A stretch of DNA of 55,819 nucleotides from NCBI GenBank assembly GCA_021737975.1, contig JAIPCZ010000012.1:1-55819 (forward strand), read 5' to 3'. This document shows, one piece after another, positions 1 to 7,683 of this stretch. Under the pieces are notes generated by a model. It made no database searches. It saw nothing but the letters and a program-made list of their open reading frames with translations, and was not told the origin of the DNA. The position numbers and the translations under genes are program-made. How positions within the stretch are numbered: position 1 is the stretch's first letter; the number at the start of each line of letters is the position of its first letter. This stretch comes from Polaromonas sp. Its GTDB lineage: Bacteria; Pseudomonadota; Gammaproteobacteria; Burkholderiales; Burkholderiaceae_C.

Positions 1-99
1 CACATCCGACTGCTGGAGCCGATTGGGTATATTCCACCGGCCGAGGCTGAGACAAACTACTATCGGCAACTCGCCAAGAAGACCGAAAGCACGGTCTAA
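1..99 (+). CDS. IS3-family transposase OrfB, C-terminal fragment (cut by window edge)
   Basis: An open frame runs from base 1 to a TAA at 97-99 and gives 32 residues containing GYIPPAEAETNYYRQL. This matches the conserved end of IS3-family OrfB (DDE integrase) transposases, where IPPAEAE-NYY is the usual closing motif. The catalytic domain lies to the left of the window, so whether the transposase is intact cannot be judged. The tail itself looks undamaged. Confidence 0.8.
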   Translation, partial: HIRLLEPIGYIPPAEAETNYYRQLAKKTESTV

Positions 100-138
100 C
101 TTAAACCAACTGGCCTCCACGAAACCCGGGGCGATTCA
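1..138 (+). mobile_element. right end of a truncated IS3-family element
   Basis: The window opens inside an insertion sequence. The first 99 bases encode the C-terminal tail of an OrfB-type transposase. The following bases (about 106-138) contain a CTCCACGAAACCCGGGGCG-like block of the kind that forms the right terminal inverted repeat of many IS3 elements. The left part lies outside the window, so the exact ends, the target-site duplication and the subgroup cannot be seen. The element boundary at about 138 is an estimate. Confidence 0.6.
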
Positions 139-744
139 ATCAACCAAAAACACCCATTGATGCGGCCCGATTAAGTTTGAAGTAATTTTGTAGCAGCTCT
201 ATCGAGAAGAGTTCAAACAGAAAAATTCAAACTTCACAAGGCCGGATCAATAAGTGGGTCCGCAGTGGGTAGTTCCGTACGAGTTGATTGACTGGTATCG
301 GAAAATCCCAATGTCGGCTATGGGTCTGCAAGAGTCGCCTATGCCAGAACTGAGGATTTTTACCTTGGCGGACGGGACTAGACCCCAAAGCGACATTCAA
401 CTTACCGAACTGACCGCTCCAAACGAGCCGTTGGCTTGTGCATTGTTCGGTCTGTCAATGCCAACGTTGCAAGCCATGCCAGCGGCTAATTGAAGATCGT
501 CACCTTGATAGTGTTGCCGTTGTCCGCACGCTCGATGGCATCGAGACTTGCGATGGCGATGGCGCGACCTGCTTCCTGGCGTCCTTCTGTTTGCACTGTT
601 TGTCCAACTTTCGCAGCACTTTAGTGCGTATACCGGTCAGCAGTCGATTGGCAGCACGGTTTTTGATGGCCAGCGGGGCCAGGCAGGGTTGTACGTTTGC
701 CTCAGAAAAGCAGTTGTTTCAACTTGTCTGAATAACGGGATACT
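139..744. other. 606-bp stretch without a recognisable gene
   Basis: The short open frames here (for example 254-493 with a GTG start, and 438-731) show no family motif and no good ribosome binding site, and they overlap each other in different frames. I therefore do not call them genes. An inverted repeat, AAGTTTGAA at 173-181 and TTCAAACTT at 226-234, could form a weak stem. The base composition is more AT-rich than the rest of the window, which fits debris next to an insertion sequence. Confidence 0.5.
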
Positions 745-2124
745 ATGCGGATGCTCATGTACTCATCCAGGACGGATGAGTCTGTAATGGTATACAAAAT
801 AACGAACAACCCGCGAATTGAAACCACTTCTCCACATTTGGGAGTAGCGGCGGAGCCGCGAATCGCTCTCGCGAAATCTGCCGAGGCGGAGATTGTTCGA
901 CTCAATGTCCGGTTTGACGAGAGCGCGGCTGAACTGGTGGTTGCCAACAAGGAGTTGATCTTCCAGAACGAGGAGAAGGAAAAGCGTGCGGCTGAACTGG
1001 TGGTTGCCAACAAGGAGTTGATCTTCCAGAACGAAGAGAAGGAAAAGCGTGCGGCTGAACTGGTGGTTGCCAACAAGGAGTTGGTCTTCCAGAACGAGGA
1101 GAAGGAAAAGCGTGCGGCTGAACTGGTGGTTGCCAACAAGGAGTTGGTCTTCCAGAACGAAGAGAAGGAAAAGCGTGCGGCTGAACTGGTGGTTGCCAAC
1201 AAGGAGTTGGTCTTCCAGAACGAAGAGAAGGAAAAGCGTGCGGCTGAACTGGTGGTTGCCAACAAGGAGTTGGTCTTCCAGAACGAGGAGAAGGAAAAGC
1301 GTGCGGCTGAACTGGTGGTTGCCAACAAGGAGTTGATCTTCCAGAACGAAGAGAAGGAAAAGCGTGCGGCTGAATTGGCACAAGCACTTGACCATGCTGA
1401 AGCGGCTAACCGCGCGAAGTCGGCGTTTCTTGTCAACATGACGCACGAGCTTAGTACCCCAATGACCGTGATCCTCGGGGTGACCGAACTGGCGCTGATG
1501 AGCGCCGACCCCAACCAGACGGAACTGCTCAACATGGTCATGAAGTCTTCGCGGACATTGCACGCCCTGATGAGCGACCTGATCGACATGGCCGTCCTCG
1601 AAAGTGAGCGGATGGTGCTAACGGAACTGAACTTTTCTCTCTCGCAAGTCATCGACGACAGTTTGACTGAGAAAAAACCTGCGGCGCTGGCTAAGGGTCT
1701 GCAAATGTCCCGGGAAATAGCGGCGGAACTGCCTGATATTGTTTGCGGGGATGCCGTGCGGCTCAAGCAGATACTGAACATTTTCATTGGAAATGCGGTC
1801 AAGTTTTCGGAAGGCGGGCAGATCACCGTTCGCGCCCAACTTCTAACCGATGTTGGCCATAGCCTGTTGCTGCGGTTCAGCGTAAGTGATCAAGGCATCG
1901 GCGTAAGTGCGTTACAGCAGTCCCAGTTGTTCCAGACCTTCGTCCAAATTGATGGATCCTCCACCCGCAAGTACGAGGGCACCGGTCTCGGCCTTGCACT
2001 GGCTCGCCGAATTTCCCGGTTGATGGGCGGAGAGACGGGAGTCATCAGCGTCATGGGGAGCGGCAGCACTTTCTGGGCCACAGCCCGTCTGCGGCGGGCG
2101 ACCGATGGGTCGGTAGTGCACTAG
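745..2124 (+). CDS. cytoplasmic sensor histidine kinase with seven 21-residue coiled-coil repeats
   Basis: 459 residues. After a unique N-terminus of about 60 residues come seven near-identical 21-residue units (AAELVVANKEL-FQNEEKEKR, residues 61-207), each exactly three heptads, so they should form one long signalling coiled coil. A HisKA domain follows with phospho-acceptor His234 in NMTHELSTPM; the usual HELRTP arginine is serine here. The HATPase domain has an N-box (IFIGNAVKFSEGG), a G1 box (DQGIGV) and a G2 box (GTGLGLALARR). No membrane segment, PAS or receiver domain is visible, so the input and partner are unknown. In-frame ATGs at 751, 757 and 787 are alternative starts; none has a strong Shine-Dalgarno sequence. 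It stands alone next to insertion-sequence debris, and no response regulator is adjacent. Confidence 0.85.
   Translation: MRMLMYSSRTDESVMVYKITNNPRIETTSPHLGVAAEPRIALAKSAEAEIVRLNVRFDESAAELVVANKELIFQNEEKEKRAAELVVANKELIFQNEEKEKRAAELVVANKELVFQNEEKEKRAAELVVANKELVFQNEEKEKRAAELVVANKELVFQNEEKEKRAAELVVANKELVFQNEEKEKRAAELVVANKELIFQNEEKEKRAAELAQALDHAEAANRAKSAFLVNMTHELSTPMTVILGVTELALMSADPNQTELLNMVMKSSRTLHALMSDLIDMAVLESERMVLTELNFSLSQVIDDSLTEKKPAALAKGLQMSREIAAELPDIVCGDAVRLKQILNIFIGNAVKFSEGGQITVRAQLLTDVGHSLLLRFSVSDQGIGVSALQQSQLFQTFVQIDGSSTRKYEGTGLGLALARRISRLMGGETGVISVMGSGSTFWATARLRRATDGSVVH
925..1365 (+). repeat. seven tandem 63-bp in-frame repeats
   Basis: Seven consecutive copies of a 63-bp unit (codons 61-207 of the kinase) begin with GCGGCTGAACTGGTGGTTGC. 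They differ only at a few positions: ATC or GTC, giving Ile or Val at unit position 12, and silent GAG/GAA changes. The unit length is a multiple of both 3 and 21, so copy number can change without breaking the frame or the heptad phase. Such near-identity suggests recent slippage or recombination. Confidence 0.95.
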
Positions 2125-2664
2125 GTTCCTGGCGCGGAAATTCGGATGACCGCAGTCAACGGGAGTTGGGCGATATCCAAAGTCATGCGAATGGGCATCC
2201 AGTAAGCTGACCATGGCGAAGGGCTGGTAACGCTGCCTTGCGGGTCCAGGACTTTCTCCAGACTTGGCGTTCAATCTTTACAGTCGGCTTTAGAAAAAGT
2301 TGACCGGCTCCGGTAGACCCTTAGCGGCCAGGCACCCGGTACTTTCATCGGGCAAGTCCTCAGTGGTTGCTGACGACCACGCAACTTGAAGCGCACATGC
2401 TCGTTCAGACAGGAGCCGAAGCCGTGCGCGAAGATGCCGCATTCGCCTGCTGGCCCGCCATCTCCTGCTCTGGTGAATGTCTTGAGCGACACCTTTCCAA
2501 GTAATTTTTTTAAAGTCAATTTATTGTTTTAATGACGCCCGACTTCAAGTTATTCCTAAATGGATATGATTTGCAGATGTACGGTCCGAGGCTGCGTTGA
2601 CGATGCTATTTGCCACGCAAACCGAGCCATTGCTGTGCAATTTTTTAAATCAGGAGAAAACTCT
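2125..2664. other. 540-bp stretch without a convincing gene
   Basis: No plus-strand gene is seen between the kinase stop and the DUF6352 start. On the minus strand a frame at 2271-2519 has the string GIFAHGFGSCLNEHV, which faintly resembles the region before the HUH motif of IS91-type transposases, but the His-x-His itself is absent and the rest does not match. It may be a decayed transposase scrap. An AT-rich segment at about 2505-2570 could hold the promoter for the next gene; I cannot place -35/-10 boxes with confidence. Confidence 0.4.
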
Positions 2665-3690
2665 TTGACGTCCCATTCTGATTTCTGGGTGAGCTGTGGC
2701 TACCCCTTGCTGGGTAAGAATAACGAGAGTCACCTGATCGTCACTGACGATTTTTTGCGCCACTTGCTACAACGGCCCGAGGTTGCACCTATCTCGACCT
2801 CGTGTGCCTTTGAATTGGCGATTCATGAGCGCCTAGTAATGGAGCCACGGTGTGACATTACCCCTTCTGAGCTAGGGGCAATTCAAGACCGTGATGCTGC
2901 TGATAACTATGTCGTCTGGCTGCGTTTCAGGGCGCGATTGCTTGCGTTGCCGACGCTGGAGGCCAGTTACCTGGCCTTGTTTCGTGGCGAAGGCGTGGAT
3001 GTTGCCCCGGTGTTGGTTCAGCACATTTCGCAAGTGCTCCTGCGCCACGTGCTCGGGGCAGACGCTACTGCCCTGGAGGCACGTGCCGCCGAGATGCTTT
3101 TCAGAACCCAGAAAATATCGGTGCTTGAGGATGGCGCCGTCATGGCCGCCGACGACGAAACCGTGGAGCGCCACGCCCTCTCTGGCGGGTTTGGCACTAT
3201 TGGCGAGTTACTCAAAGAGGGCGGTGTCCCCCTGAGAAGCGTTGACCTTGATGTGTTGGGGCCAGACAACGCAGATGTTTATTGGCAGCGCAGCGACCAC
3301 TTTGATCTGGTTTTGGGCCTTAACCACGGCCAACCCGCCCTCGATGCGCTTTGCCGCGTGCTGGAACGGTGGATAGCCCACTTTTTAAAATTGGATGTGC
3401 GTATCCAAACCGACCGTGAAATCGTCGATGAACACTGGGTTTGGCATGTGGGTCTGGATGCGCAGGCCAGCGCCATTTTGAATGACCTCTACACCGGCGC
3501 GGAGGTGGACGACCAACGCCGGCAACGTCTGATGTGCTTGTTCAAGTTGGTCTTTGTCAACCCATCGGAGATGCTGGCTTCGGTGGCAGGACGACCGGTT
3601 TATCTGGCGATGGCCATGGACGAGCAGGAGCGGCTCAAACTCAAACCGCAAAATCTTCTTTTGAACCTGCCACTGGCAAGACGCTCATGA
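2665..3690 (+). CDS. DUF6352 family protein of unknown function
   Basis: 341 residues from a TTG start at 2665. I chose this start because an AGGAGA ribosome binding site lies at about 2652-2657 with 7-base spacing and because the protein then begins TSHSDFWVSCGYPLL, the typical start of this family. The frame stays open upstream to an ATG at 2560, which has no such signal. The body contains VTDDFLRHLLQRPE and a long mostly helical region; no membrane segment, signal peptide or catalytic motif is evident. Proteins like this occur mainly in beta- and alphaproteobacteria and have no assigned function. It reads in the same direction as eutB, 223 bases upstream, but the gap is large enough that a shared transcript is uncertain. 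Confidence 0.75.
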   Translation: MTSHSDFWVSCGYPLLGKNNESHLIVTDDFLRHLLQRPEVAPISTSCAFELAIHERLVMEPRCDITPSELGAIQDRDAADNYVVWLRFRARLLALPTLEASYLALFRGEGVDVAPVLVQHISQVLLRHVLGADATALEARAAEMLFRTQKISVLEDGAVMAADDETVERHALSGGFGTIGELLKEGGVPLRSVDLDVLGPDNADVYWQRSDHFDLVLGLNHGQPALDALCRVLERWIAHFLKLDVRIQTDREIVDEHWVWHVGLDAQASAILNDLYTGAEVDDQRRQRLMCLFKLVFVNPSEMLASVAGRPVYLAMAMDEQERLKLKPQNLLLNLPLARRS

Positions 3691-3913
3691 CTTCTGAACG
3701 CGTTTGCAAATGGGCGGTGGGGTAGGGGGTGTAACTCGAATGGCGGCTTTGTGCCGAGTAAATTGATTACTGCAATGACCGCGGTGGACACTTAACGAGT
3801 CGTTCACGGCAAGAACTCCAATGACTCCTGACGCTGCTAAGGAACCGGTGATTCAGGCACCTGCTGTGGCCGACCAACGAAGCCTTGCTCTTGAATCTGT
3901 ACACTCCAAAACC

Positions 3914-5335
3914 ATGACCACCAGCCACACCATCGGCCAACAGCGTTACCAGTTTGCGGACCTGCGCACGCTGCTGGCCAAGGCCAGCCCGCTGCGCTCG
4001 GGCGACCAGCTTGCCGGCGTGGCGGCGCTGGATGCGCGGGAGCGCATTGCGGCGCAAATGGCGTTGGCCGAGCTGCCACTGTGCACTTTCCTTCATGAAG
4101 CCGTGGTGCCCTATGAAAGTGACGAGGTCACGCGGCTGATTTTTGACAGCCACGACGCCGCCGCTTTTTCCCCGGTGAGCCACCTGACCGTGGGTGAGTT
4201 GCGCAACTGGCTGCTCTCGGACCACGCCAGCACGGCTAGCCTGACCGCCCTTGCCCCGGGCCTGACACCGGAAATGGTGGCCGCCGTGAGCAAGCTGTGC
4301 CGCCTGCAGGACCTCGCGCTGATCGCCCGCAAATGCGAAGTCGTCACCCGCTTTCGCAATACCCTCGGCCTAAAACAGCGGCTGGCCACGCGCCTGCAGC
4401 CCAACCACCCGACCGACGACCTGGCTGGTATTGCCGCCAGCCTGCTCGACGGCTTGCTGCTGGGTGGTGGCGACGCCGTGATCGGCATCAACCCGGCCAG
4501 CGACAACGTGCCCCAAGTGGTGCGGCTGCTGCACATGCTGAACGACGTGATTGGCCACTACGGCATTCCCACCCAGTCGTGTGTGCTCACGCATGTGACC
4601 AACACCCTTCAGACGATCGAGCGCGGCGCGCCGGTGGACCTGGTGTTCCAGTCGATCGGCGGCACCGAGGCCACCAACAGCAGCTTTGGCATCACGCTGG
4701 CCCTGCTGCAGGAGGCGCGTGAGGCGGCGCTGTCCCTGCGTCGCGGCGCCCTGTTTGACGATGGCCAGCGCGGTGAACATGTGATGTATTTCGAGACCGG
4801 CCAGGGCAGCGCCTTGAGCTCAGGAGCGCACCACGGCTGTGACCAGCAAACCCTGGAGGCGCGCGCCTACGCAGTGGCGCGCCACTTCAAGCCGCTGCTG
4901 GTCAACACCGTGGTCGGCTTCATCGGCCCGGAATACCTGTTCAACGGCAAACAGATCACCCGCGCGGGCCTGGAAGACCATTTTTGCGGCAAGCTGCTGG
5001 GCCTGCCGATGGGCTGCGACGTTTGTTACACCAACCATGCCGAGGCCGACGGCGACGACATGGACAGCCTGATGCTGATGCTGGGCGCGGCGGGTTGCAA
5101 CTTCATCATGGGGGTGCCAGGCTCGGACGACATCATGCTCAACTACCAAAGCACCTCGTTCCATGACGCGCTGGTCTTGCGCCAGTTGCTGGGCTTGCGC
5201 GCCGCCCCCGAATTCGAGGCCTGGCAACAGGCCATGGGCATCACCAGCACGGGTGATGCGCCGCGACTGGCTGAGCGGCTGCCGACCGCCTTTGCGCCTG
5301 CGTTGCGAGATCTGAGCCATGTCCAAAACGCCTGA
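3914..5335 (+). CDS. eutB: ethanolamine ammonia-lyase, large (catalytic) subunit
   Basis: 473 residues. EutB is the TIM-barrel subunit of the coenzyme-B12-dependent enzyme that splits ethanolamine into acetaldehyde and ammonia. Recognisable family segments are LHPNHPTDD-like QPNHPTDDLAGI, GGGDAVIGINPASD, FQSIGGTEATNSSFG, MYFETGQGSALSSGAHHG and the C-terminal GVPGSDDIMLNYQSTSFHD. The frame extends upstream to 3821, but the Met at 3914 (MTTSHTIGQQRYQF) is the usual start of the family. No carboxysome-like shell genes, eutA or permease lie near, so this is the simple cytosolic EutBC type seen in many Burkholderiales. No cobalamin riboswitch is visible in the 220 bases upstream. Confidence 0.95.
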   Translation: MTTSHTIGQQRYQFADLRTLLAKASPLRSGDQLAGVAALDARERIAAQMALAELPLCTFLHEAVVPYESDEVTRLIFDSHDAAAFSPVSHLTVGELRNWLLSDHASTASLTALAPGLTPEMVAAVSKLCRLQDLALIARKCEVVTRFRNTLGLKQRLATRLQPNHPTDDLAGIAASLLDGLLLGGGDAVIGINPASDNVPQVVRLLHMLNDVIGHYGIPTQSCVLTHVTNTLQTIERGAPVDLVFQSIGGTEATNSSFGITLALLQEAREAALSLRRGALFDDGQRGEHVMYFETGQGSALSSGAHHGCDQQTLEARAYAVARHFKPLLVNTVVGFIGPEYLFNGKQITRAGLEDHFCGKLLGLPMGCDVCYTNHAEADGDDMDSLMLMLGAAGCNFIMGVPGSDDIMLNYQSTSFHDALVLRQLLGLRAAPEFEAWQQAMGITSTGDAPRLAERLPTAFAPALRDLSHVQNA

Positions 5336-5339
5336 CTTT

Positions 5340-5409
5340 GTCATCCCGGACTTGATCCGGGATCCAGGGTGCCCGGGGACATGGATTGCGGGTCGGAGCC
5401 CGCAATGAC
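5340..5409. repeat. interspersed double-hairpin palindrome between eutB and eutC
   Basis: A 70-bp element bounded by GTCAT and ATGAC. It contains two hairpins: TCCCGGA-CTTGA-TCCGGGA at about 5343-5361, and ATTGCGGG-TCGGA-GCCCGCAAT in its right half. This layout matches dispersed palindromic repeats common in many proteobacterial genomes. It sits exactly at the eutB/eutC junction and supplies the present eutC start codon (see findings). Confidence 0.85.
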
Positions 5410-6265
5410 AAGTCCACGACCACCCCTCCCCGCGCTGGTCACATCCACGCCCTGGGAGGCGCTGAAAAACTTCACTGACGCCCGCATCGCCCTGGGGCGC
5501 GCCGGTGTCAGCCTGCCGACCAACGCGCACCTGGCGTTTCAACTGGCGCATGCCCAGGCGCGTGACGCGGTGCACTTGCCGTTTGACGCGCTCGGCATTC
5601 AGACCAGCCTGCAAGGCCTGGGCCTGCCCACGCTGCGGCTGCACAGCCAGGCCACTGACCGCGCCATGTACCTGCAACGGCCTGACCTGGGGCGGCGGCT
5701 TGATACAGCCTCGCTGCAAACTTTGGCTGAGTGGCAAAACCAGCCCGGTGCAGCAAAGAACTTCGATCTGGCCTTTGTGCTGGTGGACGGCCTGTCGGCG
5801 CTGGCGATCCACCAGAACGCGGTGGCGCTGGTGTCACTGATGCTGCAGCGCCTGCAAGCTGACACCAGCCAGCCATGGACGGTGGCGCCCTTGAGCGTGG
5901 TGGCGCAGGGCCGTGTCGCCATCGGCGACGAAGTGGGTGCCGCCTTGCGGGCCAACACCGTGGTGGTGCTGATCGGCGAGCGCCCGGGCCTGAGCTCGCC
6001 CGACAGCATGGGGCTTTACCTCACCTGGGCGCCCAAGGTGGGCACCACGGACGCAGCGCGCAACTGCATCTCGAACGTGCGTCCGGCGGGCCTGTCGATC
6101 AATGCTGCGGCAACTACCCTGCACGCGCTGCTGCGCCAAGCGCGCCTGAAACAACTCACGGGGATTGGCTTGAAAGACGATGTGGATCACCAGGTTCAAG
6201 TCTTGACTTCTGACTTCGAGCGTGACCAAAGTCAGAGCACATGGTCATGGGCTTCTGTGATGTGA
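5405..6265 (+). CDS. eutC: ethanolamine ammonia-lyase, small subunit
   Basis: 286 residues from ATG 5405; an ATG at 5369 in the same frame is also possible. EutC pairs with EutB and helps form the B12-binding site. Family signatures are [12 protein letters not shown] near the N-terminus, [46 protein letters not shown], the [11 protein letters not shown] block and [16 protein letters not shown]. Both possible starts lie inside the palindromic repeat. An older start is suggested by ATGTCCAAAACG at 5319, which overlaps the eutB end but is now out of frame and stops at a TGA (5406-5408) overlapping this ATG. The C-terminus overlaps the convergent gene at 6232-6564 by 34 bases. Confidence 0.93.
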   Translation: MTSPRPPLPALVTSTPWEALKNFTDARIALGRAGVSLPTNAHLAFQLAHAQARDAVHLPFDALGIQTSLQGLGLPTLRLHSQATDRAMYLQRPDLGRRLDTASLQTLAEWQNQPGAAKNFDLAFVLVDGLSALAIHQNAVALVSLMLQRLQADTSQPWTVAPLSVVAQGRVAIGDEVGAALRANTVVVLIGERPGLSSPDSMGLYLTWAPKVGTTDAARNCISNVRPAGLSINAAATTLHALLRQARLKQLTGIGLKDDVDHQVQVLTSDFERDQSQSTWSWASVM

Positions 6266-6564
6266 TGGTGGATTCGGCCCGTGAAGAAGCGCGACATCAC
6301 GGCTTCCGTTGCCGCCTTTGCCTCGGCACGCACAGGGCTGGCCAGTGCCACGTCCACGGCGGCCCGGTCCGGGTAGCTGATCGCCAGAACCAACGGCAAC
6401 TCGGGCGCGCCATCATCGCGCTCATTGGTAAAACAAACCCGCACGGCAAGGGCCCCGGGGAAGGCTTTCCATTTCGGCAGGACTTCGGCCAGAACAGCAG
6501 CGCGAAATGCCTCGGTTTGCCCTTCGTTAACGTGGCCCTCGAACAGGGCGTAGCGTGTGATCAT
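6232..6564 (-). CDS. small dimeric alpha/beta-barrel (EthD/Dabb-like) protein
   Basis: 110 residues. The sequence begins [20 protein letters not shown] and has the beta-alpha-beta pattern of ferredoxin-like dimeric alpha/beta-barrel proteins such as EthD, including the [21 protein letters not shown] helix and a [10 protein letters not shown] tail. Its function is unknown; relatives are often auxiliary to catabolic enzymes. It is the last gene of the leftward sugar-acid/TRAP operon, separated from dctP by a large stem-loop. Its 3' end overlaps eutC on the other strand by 34 bases. The histidine-rich C-terminus might bind metal, which is only a guess. Confidence 0.65.
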   Translation of the reverse strand: MITRYALFEGHVNEGQTEAFRAAVLAEVLPKWKAFPGALAVRVCFTNERDDGAPELPLVLAISYPDRAAVDVALASPVRAEAKAATEAVMSRFFTGRIHHHITEAHDHVL

Positions 6565-6602
6565 GATTTGGATGTTCCTTGAGGGGTCAGGGTGTCGGAC
6601 GG

Positions 6603-6660
6603 CCGTCGCGACCTCATCTAAATGCGGCAGTGCCGCAAGTCGACTGAGGTCACGCGACGG
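6603..6660 (-). promoter_or_regulatory. large two-tier stem-loop after dctP
   Basis: CCGTCGCG (6603-6610) pairs with CGCGACGG (6653-6660). ACCTCA (6611-6616) pairs with TGAGGT (6645-6650), giving a 14-bp outer stem with a 2-base bulge. Inside it TGCGGCA and TGCCGCA (6623-6637) form a second palindrome. It starts 12 bases after the dctP stop and has no U-run. It is therefore more likely an mRNA-stabilising or processing structure, or a partial attenuator, than a simple terminator. Confidence 0.6.
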
Positions 6661-6671
6661 ACCGGGTCCGC

Positions 6672-7658
6672 TTACTTGGCGGCGGATGCGGCGCGAATGT
6701 CGTTGACCAGCTTGTCACCGTTCTTGCTAATGAAGGCTGTCCAGACCGGCTTGATGGCCGCCTGGAATGCCGCGCCATCGACATCGCGGTTAACTTTCAT
6801 GCCGCTTGCCTGGAGTTTCGAAATCATCTCGTCTTCCTTTGAAATGCTCAGCTTGCGCTGCATGTCGACCGCCTGTTTGGCGGCGTCAAGCACAACCTTC
6901 TGTTGCGCGGCCGTGAGCGCGTTGAACTTCTTGAGGTTCATGGCCATCGCCAGTGCCGAATAGGCGTGCTGCGTCAGGCTGAGGTACTTCTGGACCTCAT
7001 AGAACTTGAACGACAGGGTGACGCCGATCGGGTGGTCCTGGCTGTCAACAACGCCGGTTTCCAGCGCGGTGTAGAGCTCGGCAACCGGCAGTTGCTGCGG
7101 GTTCGCACCCAGCGCGGCAAACATGTCGTTGAGCGCCTTGGAATTGTTCACGCGCATACGCAGGCCTTTGAGATCAGCGGGCTTCTGGATCGGGCCACGG
7201 TTGTTCGTCATATTGCGGTAACCGTTCTCGGGGAAACCCAGCCCCTTCAGGCCATGGGCCTGCATGCCGTCGGCCACGCTTTGGCCAACCTTGCCGTCCA
7301 GCACCTTGTAGGCAACTTCACGGGTCGGGAACATGAAGGGCAGCTCGAATGCCTCGGACTCGGGCATCAGGCCCGAGAAGTTATTCAGTCCGACCATGAC
7401 GATGTCGACGATCCCGGAGCGGGTGCCATCGATCATTTGCGCGTCGTTGCCCAACTGCCCCTGCGGGAAGAGCTGGACCTTGACTGCGCCGTTGGTGCCT
7501 TTTTCGACCTTGTCCTTGAAGAAGATCGCCAGGTTCTGTTGCAGGTCGGATTCAGGTGCCGCGTGGGCAAACTTGATCGTGACCTGAGCGAGTGCCGACG
7601 TGGCAGCACAGAGTGAAATTGCTGTCGCCAAGCCAAGGCATGTGAGTAGTTTCTTCAT
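6672..7658 (-). CDS. dctP: TRAP transporter periplasmic substrate-binding protein
   Basis: 328 residues with a clear signal peptide (MKKLLTCLGLATAISLCAAT..ALA, cut near residue 25), so it is periplasmic. It belongs to the DctP family: TIKFAHAAPESD at the mature start, the GQLGNDAQMIDGTRSGIVDI block, PFMFPTREVAY, KPADLKGLRMRVNNS with the conserved arginine that binds a substrate carboxylate, and ALETGVVDSQDHP. A good GGAG-type ribosome site precedes the ATG. It follows dctM by 25 bases. Given the operon, the ligand is probably a sugar acid such as L-idonate, 5-ketogluconate or gluconate; this is inferred from context, not from binding residues. Confidence 0.93.
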   Translation of the reverse strand: MKKLLTCLGLATAISLCAATSALAQVTIKFAHAAPESDLQQNLAIFFKDKVEKGTNGAVKVQLFPQGQLGNDAQMIDGTRSGIVDIVMVGLNNFSGLMPESEAFELPFMFPTREVAYKVLDGKVGQSVADGMQAHGLKGLGFPENGYRNMTNNRGPIQKPADLKGLRMRVNNSKALNDMFAALGANPQQLPVAELYTALETGVVDSQDHPIGVTLSFKFYEVQKYLSLTQHAYSALAMAMNLKKFNALTAAQQKVVLDAAKQAVDMQRKLSISKEDEMISKLQASGMKVNRDVDGAAFQAAIKPVWTAFISKNGDKLVNDIRAASAAK

Positions 7659-7683
7659 GAGGGTTCTCCTTCTGTAGTTAAAG

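Noticed and set aside
254..493. 79-residue plus-strand frame with GTG start
   Set aside because: No family motif or ribosome site, and overlapping competing frames.
925..1365. Regular repeats that might look like a CRISPR array
   Set aside because: Units are contiguous with no spacers and encode an in-frame coiled coil.
702..1826. Long minus-strand open frames opposite the histidine kinase
   Set aside because: They are open only because the 63-bp repeat lacks stops in several frames; the plus strand carries clear kinase domains.
2271..2519. Possible IS91-type transposase scrap on the minus strand
   Set aside because: Only a short, weak resemblance (HGFGSCLNEHV); the HUH histidines are missing and the surroundings do not match.
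3691..3913. Cobalamin riboswitch before eutB
   Set aside because: I searched by eye for a B12-box-like block and saw no convincing match.
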